Below are positions 9,421 through 16,507 of a stretch of DNA of 30,616 nucleotides, in pieces. Below the pieces are notes generated by a model. It ran no database searches. It was not told where the DNA came from and saw only the letters and a list, made by a program, of their open reading frames with translations. The stretch's first letter is position 1. Each line of letters opens with the position of its first letter. The position numbers and the translations under genes are program-made. Source of the stretch: JAHFPN01 sp036559465 (GTDB taxonomy: Bacteria; Pseudomonadota; Alphaproteobacteria; Rhizobiales; Xanthobacteraceae); assembly GCA_036559465.1 (NCBI GenBank), contig DATBTC010000117.1, positions 1-30,616 of the forward strand. The letters are read 5' to 3'.

Positions 9421-10773
9421 TTATCCAATATCGGCGCCGAGCTTTTGCATCAGCTCGGAGAAGCCTGGAAAGCTGGTGGCGACGAAGGAAATATCGTCGG
9501 TGCCGACCGGCTTGTCGCTGGCGAGTCCCATGACCAGAAAGCTCATGGCGATCCGGTGATCCATGTGGGTCGCGACGTTGCCGCCGCCCGCGACATTGCG
9601 CTTGCCATGCACGAGCAGATCGTCGCCGGAAATCTCGTGGACCACGCCGTTCGCCTTGAGGCCGGCGGCGACCGCACCCAGCCGATCGGATTCCTTGACG
9701 CGTAATTCGGAAAGCCCGCGCATCGCCGTGGTGCCTTCGGCGAAGCTAGCTGCGACCGCGAGCACCGGATATTCGTCGATCATCGAAGGCGCGCGGGCAG
9801 CGGGAACTTCGACGCCCTTGAGCGCCGAGGCGCGTACGCGCAGATCGGCGACCGTCTCGCCGCCCTCCTCGCGCCGCTCCAGCTCCTCGATCTGCGCGCC
9901 CATTTCTTTGAGCGTCACGATCAGGCCCGAGCGCAGCGGATTCATCAGCACGCCTTCGAGCACGATATCCGAGCCCGGAACCAGAAGCGCCGCGACAAGC
10001 GGAAACGCGGCCGACGACGGATCGGCCGGCACGCGCACGCGTTGCGGCTGCAATTCCGGCCGACCCTTGAGCACGATTCGCTTGCCGTGCGTGCCATGAG
10101 GCGTGACGGCGAGCTCGGCGCCGAAATGGGCGAGCATGCGCTCGGTATGGTCGCGGGTCGCCGCTTCCTCGATCAGGGTGGTCTCGCCCGGCGCCGCGAG
10201 CCCGCATAGCAGCACTGCCGATTTTACTTGCGCGGACGCGACCGGACTCTTGTATTCGATCGGAATCGGATCGCGCGCGCCCTTGAGCTTGAGCGGCAAG
10301 CGACCGCCCTCGGCCTGCTCCATGACCTCCGCGCCCATGCGCGCGAGCGGATCGAGTACGCGCCGCATCGGCCGCTGGCGCAGGCTGGCGTCCCCATCGA
10401 ATACGACTTCGATCGGGTGACCGGCCACAACACCAAGCATCAGCCGCGTGCCGGTGCCGGCATTGCCGAAATCGAGCGGCGCCCGGGGCGGCAAGAGTGA
10501 ACCGATGCCCGCGCCCTGCACGCTCCAGGCGCCGGTTGCGCTGCGCTGAAGCCTGGCTCCGAGCGCACCGCAGGCCGCGACGGTGGCGAGCACATCGGCG
10601 CCTTCGAGAAGCCCCTCGATCCGGGTCTCGCCCACCGTGAGCAGGCCGAGCATGAGCGCGCGGTGGGAGATCGACTTGTCGCCAGGCACGCGAACGCGGC
10701 CCTTGAGCGCGCCCGCGCGGCGGGCGACGGCGGGCCTAATGTGGGCCTTTGGGTGCGCCGGAGCGACGGACAT
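9421..10773 (-). CDS. aroA: 3-phosphoshikimate 1-carboxyvinyltransferase (EPSP synthase)
   Basis: AroA joins phosphoenolpyruvate to shikimate 3-phosphate in the shikimate pathway. The protein has 450 residues from ATG 10773 (MSVAPAHPK), which I prefer because the longer open frame has no ribosome site and little conservation. Key motifs are VPGDKSISHRALM, DFGNAGTGTR, SAQVKSAVLL, TRDHTERML, IDEYPVLAVAA and the C-terminal HMDHRIAMSFLVMGLAS. The set GDKS, SAQVK and RDHTE resembles the class II enzymes, whose known example is Agrobacterium CP4. Where CP4 has alanine in NAATG, this protein has glycine (NAGTG). It is the first gene of the minus-strand block and diverges from the gene at 10924. Confidence 0.96.
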   Translation of the reverse strand: MSVAPAHPKAHIRPAVARRAGALKGRVRVPGDKSISHRALMLGLLTVGETRIEGLLEGADVLATVAACGALGARLQRSATGAWSVQGAGIGSLLPPRAPLDFGNAGTGTRLMLGVVAGHPIEVVFDGDASLRQRPMRRVLDPLARMGAEVMEQAEGGRLPLKLKGARDPIPIEYKSPVASAQVKSAVLLCGLAAPGETTLIEEAATRDHTERMLAHFGAELAVTPHGTHGKRIVLKGRPELQPQRVRVPADPSSAAFPLVAALLVPGSDIVLEGVLMNPLRSGLIVTLKEMGAQIEELERREEGGETVADLRVRASALKGVEVPAARAPSMIDEYPVLAVAASFAEGTTAMRGLSELRVKESDRLGAVAAGLKANGVVHEISGDDLLVHGKRNVAGGGNVATHMDHRIAMSFLVMGLASDKPVGTDDISFVATSFPGFSELMQKLGADIG

Positions 10774-10850
10774 CGTTTTCTCGTCTCGGCGCGAGGCTCT
10801 AGCACGCAGTGCAGAGCCCGTCACCGATGCAGGCCGGCGGCTTTTCGGCC

Positions 10851-10880
10851 TTGACAGGCTGGGGGCAGCGGTCCAATTGA
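10851..10880 (+). promoter_or_regulatory. Candidate promoter for the TIGR02300-family gene
   Basis: A perfect TTGACA -35 box at 10851-10856 is followed, about 17-18 bases on, by CAATTG/AATTGA at 10874-10880. The -10 element is weak, but the position, 44 bases before the GTG start, is suitable. The 150-base gap between the divergent aroA and the 10924 gene must hold promoters for both. I could not find a clear aroA promoter in it. Confidence 0.4.
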
Positions 10881-10923
10881 GGCGCCCTTTTTCCGGCTAT
10901 TTTCTGCAAGCGGAGGAGTTTTG

Positions 10924-11316
10924 GTGGTCAAGCCCGAACTCGGCATCAAGCGCGTGTGTGGCAGCTGCGGGTCGAAATTCTACGACCTCGCGCGCAATCC
11001 TATCGTCTGCCCGAAGTGCGGAACCGTGTATCAGGTCGCGGCCGTCACGCGGGCGCGGGCCGAGCCGGTCGCGCCAAAGCCGGTCCCGGTCGAAGAGCCG
11101 GAGGTCAAGCGGCCCGCCAACGTCATCTCGCTCGAGGATGCGGATGCGGAGGCGACTGGCAAGAAGAAAACTGCAGCGACACCGGATGCCGATGACGACG
11201 AGACGGAGACTCCCGCCGCGACCGAGGACGATACGTTCCTCGAGCAGGAGGAAGAGGAACCCGGCACGGTCTCCGAAATCATCGGCGAGAAGGTCGAGGG
11301 CGACGAGGAGCCTTGA
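10924..11316 (+). CDS. TIGR02300-family zinc-ribbon acidic protein (FYDLN type)
   Basis: The protein has 130 residues. Its N-terminal third is a zinc ribbon with two CxxC pairs (VCGSCGSKFYDLARNP then VCPKCGTVYQV). The rest is acidic, low-complexity and probably disordered, with runs of Glu, Asp, Thr and Pro. This matches the TIGR02300 family, widespread in alphaproteobacteria and named for its FYDLN segment; here the segment reads FYDLAR. The function is unknown to me. GTG 10924 is chosen because GGAGGAG ends 5 bases before it and homologues start with M-x-KPELG. A TTG at 10921 would be too close to that ribosome site. Confidence 0.85.
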   Translation: MVKPELGIKRVCGSCGSKFYDLARNPIVCPKCGTVYQVAAVTRARAEPVAPKPVPVEEPEVKRPANVISLEDADAEATGKKKTAATPDADDDETETPAATEDDTFLEQEEEEPGTVSEIIGEKVEGDEEP

Positions 11317-11412
11317 GGGGCGGAACGCCTCATGCTTAGTCCGAACCGCTCGGGACACCCAGCGCCCGAGCATGCCGCTTAGTCTGAATTCCGGCTTTCG
11401 AAACGGCCGTGT

Positions 11413-11488
<76 letters not shown>

Positions 11489-11524
11489 CTTCCCGCCCGA
11501 CCGAAGCAGCGCCACCAATCCCGC

Positions 11525-11553
11525 CTTGCGTGAGGCCAGGCGCGATCCCATAT
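11525..11553 (+). promoter_or_regulatory. Candidate sigma-32 (RpoH) promoter of hsp20
   Basis: CTTGCGT at 11525-11531 matches the start of the heat-shock -35 consensus CTTGAAA. After a 14-base spacer comes TCCCATAT at 11546-11553, close to the -10 consensus CCCCATnT. This would place the transcript start near 11560 and give a 5' leader of about 75 bases before the hsp20 ATG. Confidence 0.6.
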
Positions 11554-11563
11554 CAACCGTGCG

Positions 11564-11635
11564 CCGGGTTCGACCGAGCCCGGTCCGGGGCGCCCATCTG
11601 GGGCCCCACAAAGTCGCTTTTGCGAGGACTTTGCG
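11564..11635 (+). promoter_or_regulatory. Three-hairpin 5' leader of hsp20; candidate RNA thermometer
   Basis: Three hairpins lie in a row. The first, 11564-11583, has an 8-pair stem with one G-U. The second pairs GGGGC 11587-11591 with GCCCC 11603-11607. The third pairs CAAAGTC 11609-11615 with GACTTTG 11627-11633. The third stem can continue inwards as GC-TTTT-GC, leaving GAG bulged. The likely ribosome site GAGGA (11624-11628) is thus caught in the bulge and stem, 7 bases before the ATG. An alternative is TTTT 11618-11621 paired with AGGA 11625-11628, as in fourU thermometers. Confidence 0.55.
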
Positions 11636-12073
11636 ATGTCACGCGTACCTACGCTTTCGAGCCCGTTCCTGCTCGGCTTCGAAGAGATCGAGCGGGCGCT
11701 CGACCGGGTCGCCAAGGCGGCCGATGGTTATCCGCCCTACAACGTCGAGCGGCTGCCCGCGGCCAAGGACCGGCCGGAGCGGATCCGGATCACGCTCGCC
11801 GTCGCCGGCTTCTCGCGCGCAGAGCTCGAGATCACCGTCGAAGAAAACGAGCTGGTGATCGCCGGCCGCCAGACCGACGACAGCGCCGGGCGCACCTTCT
11901 TGCATCGCGGCATCGCTGCGCGGCAGTTCCGGCGAACCTTCGTGCTGGCCGACGGCATCGCGATCACAGGCGCCGATCTGAAAGACGGGCTCCTGTCGGT
12001 CGATTTGGAGCGGCCCGAAACCGCTCGACCCGTGCGCCGGATCGAGATCGGGGCGAAGAACGGAAAGGAGTAA
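11636..12073 (+). CDS. Small heat shock protein, Hsp20/IbpA family
   Basis: This is an ATP-independent chaperone that binds unfolding proteins and hands them to DnaK and ClpB. The protein has 145 residues. A short N-terminal arm with SSPFLLGFEEIERALDR is followed by the alpha-crystallin domain, about residues 35-132, with ITLAVAGFSRAELEITVEEN and the late LKDGLLSVDLERP. The C-terminal IEI fits the IxI motif that links dimers into large assemblies. The start ATG 11636 agrees with homologues. The leader has a candidate sigma-32 promoter and a hairpin over the ribosome site, so both transcription and translation may respond to heat. A DUF1150 gene follows 4 bases after the stop. Confidence 0.95.
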   Translation: MSRVPTLSSPFLLGFEEIERALDRVAKAADGYPPYNVERLPAAKDRPERIRITLAVAGFSRAELEITVEENELVIAGRQTDDSAGRTFLHRGIAARQFRRTFVLADGIAITGADLKDGLLSVDLERPETARPVRRIEIGAKNGKE

Positions 12074-12077
12074 GATC

Positions 12078-12359
12078 ATGAACACGCAACACGATGATCC
12101 AAAGGTTATGGACCCGAAGGCTCCGGTCTTCACCTCCGAGGCGCTGGCGGCGCTCGGCGGCGGACGCATCGCCTATGTGCGGGCGCTCCGTTCCGAGGAT
12201 GTGGGCACGATCTTCCCGCAAGCGCCGAATATGGCGCCGGGTCTGCAGCTGTTCTCGCTGCACGCGGCCGACGGCACGCCGATCATGCTCACCGACACGC
12301 GCGAGGCCGCACTCGCCAACGCGCGCGAGCACGAGCTCGTCACCCTCAGCGTTCACTAA
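12078..12359 (+). CDS. DUF1150-family small protein next to hsp20
   Basis: The 93-residue protein is soluble and has no signal peptide or membrane helix. Conserved segments include LAALGGGRIAYVRALRSEDV, IFPQAP and LFSLHAADGTPIMLTDTREAALANA, which match DUF1150, a family of unknown function largely restricted to alphaproteobacteria. The ribosome site GGAG overlaps the 3' end of hsp20 and only 4 bases separate the genes, so the two share a transcript and probably heat regulation. The IAYVR... and GTPIM... segments suggest a small beta-rich domain. A role helping the chaperone is only an inference from position. Confidence 0.85.
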   Translation: MNTQHDDPKVMDPKAPVFTSEALAALGGGRIAYVRALRSEDVGTIFPQAPNMAPGLQLFSLHAADGTPIMLTDTREAALANAREHELVTLSVH

Positions 12360-12377
12360 ACGCCGTCGACCCGAATA

Positions 12378-12503
12378 CGTCATGGCCGGGCTTGTCCCGG
12401 CCATCCACGTCTTTGAACTCTCGTTCGCTGTAAGACGTGGATGCCCGGCACAAGGTTTACACTCGGGCCGGCCGGAGGCCGGACCCGTGTGCCGGGCATG
12501 ACG
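12378..12503. repeat. Nested-hairpin intergenic repeat, copy 1
   Basis: The element opens with CGTCATGGCCGGG and closes with CATGACG. Inside are an 8-pair stem (TGGCCGGG/CCCGGCCA, loop CTTGT) and an 11-pair stem (ATCCACGTCTT/AAGACGTGGAT). An extra GGCCGGCCGGAGGCCGG-type hairpin near the right end is missing from copy 2. It fills the gap between the convergent DUF1150 gene and ptsN. Its left 36 bases and a 29-base inner block are identical to copy 2 at 21933. Confidence 0.85.
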
Positions 12504-12512
12504 AGAAGAGTG

Positions 12513-12983
12513 TCAGGCGGCGTTGATCGCCGAGGGCGGCTGCATGCAGAGCAGCTCATAGAGGGTCCGTGCATCGCCGGTCGCGCGCATCTTGGCGGCG
12601 GTCGCCGGGTCGCGCAGCAGGCGCGCGATGCGCGCCAGCGCCTTCAGGTGATCGGCGCCGGCCGCTTCCGGGGCCAATAGCAGAAAAATCAGATCGACCG
12701 GATGGCCGTCGAGGGCCTCGAAATCGATCGGCTTTTCCAGCCGCGCAAACAGGCCGACGAGCGCCTTGAGCTTGGGCAGCTTGCCGTGCGGGATCGCAAC
12801 CCCGTTGCCGATCCCGGTCGAGCCCAGACGCTCGCGTTGCAGCAAGATATCGAAAATCTCGCGCTCCGCGCGGCCGGTGGCAACCGCGGCCTTGGCCGCG
12901 AGTTCCTGCAAGGCCTGCTTTTTGTTGCCCACCTTCAGCGCAGGAAAGATCGCGTCGGCGGCGAGAATGTCATCGAGCGGCAT
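12513..12983 (-). CDS. ptsN: PTS IIA-like nitrogen-regulatory protein PtsN (EIIA-Ntr)
   Basis: PtsN is the end acceptor of the nitrogen phosphotransfer chain PtsP-NPr-PtsN. It regulates potassium uptake and other processes and does not transport sugar. The protein has 156 residues, all one PTS EIIA type-2 domain. The phosphorylated histidine is in GVAIPHGKL. The segments LQRERLGSTGIGNG and VDLIFLLLAPEAAGADHLKALARIARLL are typical. The start ATG 12983 begins MPLDDILAADAI. It lies 102 bases after rpoN, in the usual rpoN-ptsN neighbourhood. The hpf gene often found between them is absent. Confidence 0.96.
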   Translation of the reverse strand: MPLDDILAADAIFPALKVGNKKQALQELAAKAAVATGRAEREIFDILLQRERLGSTGIGNGVAIPHGKLPKLKALVGLFARLEKPIDFEALDGHPVDLIFLLLAPEAAGADHLKALARIARLLRDPATAAKMRATGDARTLYELLCMQPPSAINAA

Positions 12984-13085
12984 GATTTTTTTCGTGATCC
13001 AGCCGAACTATGTCCGGGGGAATCGTGAGGGCGCGGACCATAAGAGCCGATTCTCACCGGGTCAATGGGCCACTGCCCGCAATAC

Positions 13086-14648
13086 TTAAAGGATGTGACT
13101 TGCCTGTTTCTCGCGCCGCCGCTGCACCGAAGAAGGTATGCGCATCGCTTCACGATATTTTGCGACCGTGCGGCGGGCGATGTCGATACCGGCCTCTTTC
13201 AGGCGCTGCACGATGGTGTCGTCGGAGAGCACGGTCTGCGGAGTCTCGGCCTCGATCAGCTCCTTGATACGATGACGCACGGCTTCGGCCGAATGCGCTT
13301 CACCGGCGCCGGTCGCATTGATCGACGAAGAGAAGAAATATTTCAGCTCGAAAATGCCGCGCGGCGTGGCCATGTATTTGTTCGAGGTCACGCGCGAGAC
13401 CGTGGATTCGTGCATGCTGATCGCGTCGGCGACCATGCGCAGATTCAAGGGCCGCAGGTGCTGCACGCCATAGGCGAGGAAGCCGTCCTGCTGGCGCACG
13501 ATTTCGGTCGAGACCTTCATGATCGTCTTGGCGCGCTGGTCGAGCGAGCGGGTCAACCAGTTCGCAGTCTGCAGGCATTCGGTGAGAAAGGCGCGCTCCT
13601 TGTCGCTCTTGGCGGTCTTGGAAACCGTCGCGTAATAGGTCTGGCTGACCAGCACGCGCGGCAAGGTGTCGGCGTTGAGCTCGACGGTCCAGGAGCCGTC
13701 GGGCGCCGCGCGCACGAACACGTCGGGCACGATCGGCTGCACCACGCCCTGGCCGAAGACGAGGCCGGGCTTGGGATTGAGCATACGAATCTCACCGACC
13801 ATTTCGGCAAGGTCCTCCTCGTCGACATCGCACACGCGTTTCAGTCCGGCGAGGTCGCGCTTGGCCAGGAGATCGAGATTGGCGATCAGCGAGGCCATGG
13901 CCGGGTCGTAGCGGTCGCGATCCTTGAGCTGGATGGTGAGACACTCGGCCAGATCCCGCGCGCAAACACCCGAGGGATCGAACTCCTGCAGCGTCGACAG
14001 CACCGCCTCGATCTCGGCCATGGGCGCACCGAGCTTTTCGGCGACGGCGGCAAGATCGCCGCGGATATAGCCGGCCTCGTCGACCAGATCGACCAGATGC
14101 TGCCCGATCATGCGGCGCACCGGATCGGTGATCGCAAGATTGAGCTGGCGCGACAGGTGCTCGGCGAGCGTGATCTCGGCGCTGACGAAGGCCTCCAGAT
14201 TATAGTCCGCGTCGTCGCGGCCGCCGGCGCCGACGCCGGCCCATTCGGAATAGCCCGGCGTCTCGGGCGGCGAGGCGCGTTGCGCAGGCGCGCCCGAGTC
14301 CTCGGGGAATACGTTTTCAAGATTGGCGTCCATCTGGTTCTCGATGGCACCGCGGCTGGTCGCAAGCTCCCCGCCGAGCCATTCTTCGGCGCGCGCACTA
14401 TCGCCTTCGATCGGCGCGCCCTCGCTCTCCGATTCGGACGCAGCCTGGACTCCGGGCGCTTCGTCGGACGAGCGCGTACCTTCGGGGTCCTCAACGCGCT
14501 CGAGCAACGGATTGCGCTCGAGCTCCGCCTCGACATAGGCCACCAGATCCAGGTTCGACAGCTGCAGGAGCTTGATTGCCTGCATCAGCTGCGGCGTCAT
14601 CACCAACGCTTGGCTCTGGCGAAGCTGAAGTTTTTGCGAAAGCGCCAT
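13086..14648 (-). CDS. rpoN: RNA polymerase sigma-54 factor
   Basis: RpoN directs RNA polymerase to -24/-12 promoters and needs ATP-driven activators such as NtrC and NifA. The protein has 520 residues (E. coli 477; rhizobial forms are longer). Region I is the glutamine-rich start (LSQKLQLRQSQALVMTPQLMQAIKLLQLS). An acidic, variable region II covers about residues 50-125. The C-terminal RpoN box ARRTVAKYREA is intact. ATG 14648 is chosen: the other ATG, at 14693, lies inside a perfect TATAAT box that probably drives this gene. It sits 91 bases after lptB. Confidence 0.95.
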   Translation of the reverse strand: MALSQKLQLRQSQALVMTPQLMQAIKLLQLSNLDLVAYVEAELERNPLLERVEDPEGTRSSDEAPGVQAASESESEGAPIEGDSARAEEWLGGELATSRGAIENQMDANLENVFPEDSGAPAQRASPPETPGYSEWAGVGAGGRDDADYNLEAFVSAEITLAEHLSRQLNLAITDPVRRMIGQHLVDLVDEAGYIRGDLAAVAEKLGAPMAEIEAVLSTLQEFDPSGVCARDLAECLTIQLKDRDRYDPAMASLIANLDLLAKRDLAGLKRVCDVDEEDLAEMVGEIRMLNPKPGLVFGQGVVQPIVPDVFVRAAPDGSWTVELNADTLPRVLVSQTYYATVSKTAKSDKERAFLTECLQTANWLTRSLDQRAKTIMKVSTEIVRQQDGFLAYGVQHLRPLNLRMVADAISMHESTVSRVTSNKYMATPRGIFELKYFFSSSINATGAGEAHSAEAVRHRIKELIEAETPQTVLSDDTIVQRLKEAGIDIARRTVAKYREAMRIPSSVQRRREKQASHIL

Positions 14649-14691
14649 TACGCATGCCGCCCGCGAGGCGGCTCCAAACCCGATCAAATTC

Positions 14692-14712
14692 ATTATAGCC
14701 GGTAATTACCGG
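14692..14712 (-). promoter_or_regulatory. Candidate rpoN promoter with a palindromic operator
   Basis: On the minus strand a perfect TATAAT occupies 14697-14692, about 44 bases before the rpoN ATG. Directly upstream is a perfect 14-base palindrome, CCGGTAATTACCGG (14712-14699), which fills most of the spacer where RNA polymerase binds. I see no good -35 box, as expected of a promoter that needs an activator. Both elements lie in the lptB-rpoN gap, so rpoN would be transcribed separately as well as by read-through. Confidence 0.5.
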
Positions 14713-14739
14713 GCTCGGGCGGCCGATCCCGGAACGGCG

Positions 14740-15738
14740 TTAAAGCCGGAATTCCTCGCCGAGATAGAGCCTGCGCACGTCCGGATTCGACACGATCTCG
14801 TCCGGTCCGCCCTCCATCAGGATTTCGCCGGAGTGCACGATATAAGCGCGGTCCACCAGGCCGAGCGTCTCGCGCACATTATGGTCGGTGATCAGTACAC
14901 CGATGCCGCGCGCGGTGAGGTGGCGCACCAGCTCCTGGATGTCGCCGACGGCGATCGGGTCGATGCCGGCGAATGGCTCGTCCAGCAGCATGAAGGCCGG
15001 GCGCGTGGCGATGGCGCGCGCGATTTCGACGCGGCGCCGCTCACCGCCGGAGAGCGCGATGGCGGGCGATTTGCGCACGCGATCGATGTTGAATTCGTCG
15101 AGTAGCGCGTCGAGATCGCGCTCGAGCTTTTTCGGATCGGGCTCGATCACCTCGAGCACGGCGCGAATATTGTCCTCGACATTCATGCCGCGGAAGATCG
15201 AGGCCTCCTGCGGCAGGTAGCCGATGCCGAGCCGGGCGCGGCGATACATGGGAAGCTTGGTCACGTCGTGGCCGTCGAGTTCGATACGGCCGGAGTCGGC
15301 GCGGATCAGCCCGGTGATCATGTAGAAGATCGTGGTCTTGCCAGCGCCGTTGGGCCCGAGCAGACCGACCGCCTCGCCGCGCTCCAGATCGATGCTCGCG
15401 TCGTTCACGACGCGGCGGCCGCCATAGGCTTTCACCAGGCCAAATGCCGCCAGCACCCCCTCGCCGCTCTGTGGCACCGGCACGGGCTTGCGACGCGGCA
15501 TCGCGCGGGGCTCTGGCATTGGAACGATTTCGGGAAGCGCGATCGGACGCCGGTCGGGCGACCGCGAAGGCCTTCTCGATTCAGATGGTCTCGATTCAGG
15601 CGGCGCGCGCTCCGGCCGTGGACGGCGATCGGCGCGGCGCGGCACGTCCTCATCGAGCTGCCAGGCATCGGGAAGCAGTTCGCGCCCGGAGGATTCGGGG
15701 GCGGACTTGGAGCGGAACCAGGAAAGAACCTTCAGCAC
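14740..15738 (-). CDS. lptB: LPS export ABC transporter ATP-binding protein LptB, with N-terminal extension
   Basis: LptB is the ATPase of the LptB2FGC complex that extracts LPS from the inner membrane. The ATPase domain begins near residue 95 of the 332-residue protein. It shows Walker A GLLGPNGAGKTT, Q-loop YLPQEASIFRGM, signature LSGGERRRVEIARA, Walker B AFMLLDEPFAGID and the switch histidine in ITDHNV. E. coli LptB is 241 residues; the extra N-terminal 90 or so residues are rich in Arg, Pro, Ser and Glu and look disordered. I chose GTG 15738 because GGAGAG lies 5 bases upstream; GTG 15762 would add eight residues. It follows lptA by 85 bases. Confidence 0.93.
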   Translation of the reverse strand: MLKVLSWFRSKSAPESSGRELLPDAWQLDEDVPRRADRRPRPERAPPESRPSESRRPSRSPDRRPIALPEIVPMPEPRAMPRRKPVPVPQSGEGVLAAFGLVKAYGGRRVVNDASIDLERGEAVGLLGPNGAGKTTIFYMITGLIRADSGRIELDGHDVTKLPMYRRARLGIGYLPQEASIFRGMNVEDNIRAVLEVIEPDPKKLERDLDALLDEFNIDRVRKSPAIALSGGERRRVEIARAIATRPAFMLLDEPFAGIDPIAVGDIQELVRHLTARGIGVLITDHNVRETLGLVDRAYIVHSGEILMEGGPDEIVSNPDVRRLYLGEEFRL

Positions 15739-15823
15739 GGGCTCTCCGCTGCAGTGCGGCACTGCAATCGGGGCGTGATAGGCCCTTCGCAGCGCGGAGG
15801 CAACGCGGACGCTGCGGCTGCGA

Positions 15824-16507
15824 TCATTGCCGCTGTGGGATCGGCAGGGGCTTGGGCGGGCTGCCGGGCGGCACCGGCGCCTCTTCGCGCGGCTGATCCT
15901 TGACCGAACCTGGGACGAACAAGCCGTGCACGCGGCCCGGGGTCGCCGATTTGCCTTCGGCGTCGAGGCGCGAAAGGCCCGACGTGAGATCCACGACCAG
16001 CCGGTCGCCGCGCATCAGGTTCGGCCCCTGCAGCAGCACCACGTTGCCGCTGAGCGTCATGGTGTTCGAGCGCGCGTCATAGATGCCGATATTGGCGGTG
16101 GCGCGCTGATCCTTGGTGGTGACGATCACCCCGCCGTTCGCCACCAGGCGGCGAAGCTGTTGCGGCGCGATGGCCTGGGTGCTGGCCGGCTGGGTGGGTA
16201 ACGCGCCGCCCTCGTAGTGAACGATGAGCTCCTTGCAGCGCATCTGCGTGTCGCCCTGCTGCACGACCACGTTGCCGCTGAATACGGCGGTCTTGTCCTT
16301 GTCGCGCACTTCGAGTGAATTGGCTTCGATCTTCACCGGGTCGGTGCGATTTCGCTGAAAGCCCTGCAAGGCGTTCGGAAATCCGGTCGTGGTTTGCGTG
16401 CTCTTCGCCTTGGGCGCGCCTTGCGCCGCGGCCGGGCCGTTGGCAGCCGCAACCAGGAGCGCCGCGAACAAAAGCCGCGGCCAAATCGCCGGACGCATCG
16501 CGCTCAT
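15824..16507 (-). CDS. lptA: LPS transport periplasmic protein LptA
   Basis: LptA forms the periplasmic bridge that carries LPS from LptC to LptD. The protein has 227 residues with a signal peptide (about residues 1-29: RLLFAALLVAAANGPAAAQ then GAPK). The OstA/LptA beta-jellyroll core runs from about residue 55: VKIEANSLEVRDKDKTAVFSGNVVVQQGD, then NIGIYDARSNTMTLSGNVVLLQGPNLMRGDRLVVDL. A proline-rich tail ends the protein. The ATG overlaps the lptC stop as ATGA (16507-16504), so the two are coupled. About 25 residues between the beta strands (GGALPTQPASTQAIAPQQ) form a variable insert seen in rhizobial homologues. Confidence 0.93.
   Translation of the reverse strand: MSAMRPAIWPRLLFAALLVAAANGPAAAQGAPKAKSTQTTTGFPNALQGFQRNRTDPVKIEANSLEVRDKDKTAVFSGNVVVQQGDTQMRCKELIVHYEGGALPTQPASTQAIAPQQLRRLVANGGVIVTTKDQRATANIGIYDARSNTMTLSGNVVLLQGPNLMRGDRLVVDLTSGLSRLDAEGKSATPGRVHGLFVPGSVKDQPREEAPVPPGSPPKPLPIPQRQ

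Noticed and set aside
11348..11371. Hairpin GCTCGGG/CCCGAGC after the zinc-ribbon gene, flanked by two similar GCTTAGTC stretches
   Set aside because: No T run follows, the loop is 10 bases, and the flanking repeats are short. It is not strong enough to call a terminator or a mobile-element end.
11564..11635. Standard ROSE element in front of hsp20
   Set aside because: The leader length and hairpin number fit, but the characteristic short anti-SD motif is not present in the last hairpin, so I report a candidate thermometer without that name.
13065..14705. Plus-strand open frame of about 546 codons opposite rpoN
   Set aside because: It spans nearly the whole rpoN gene in antisense, lacks a ribosome site and shows no recognisable motif.
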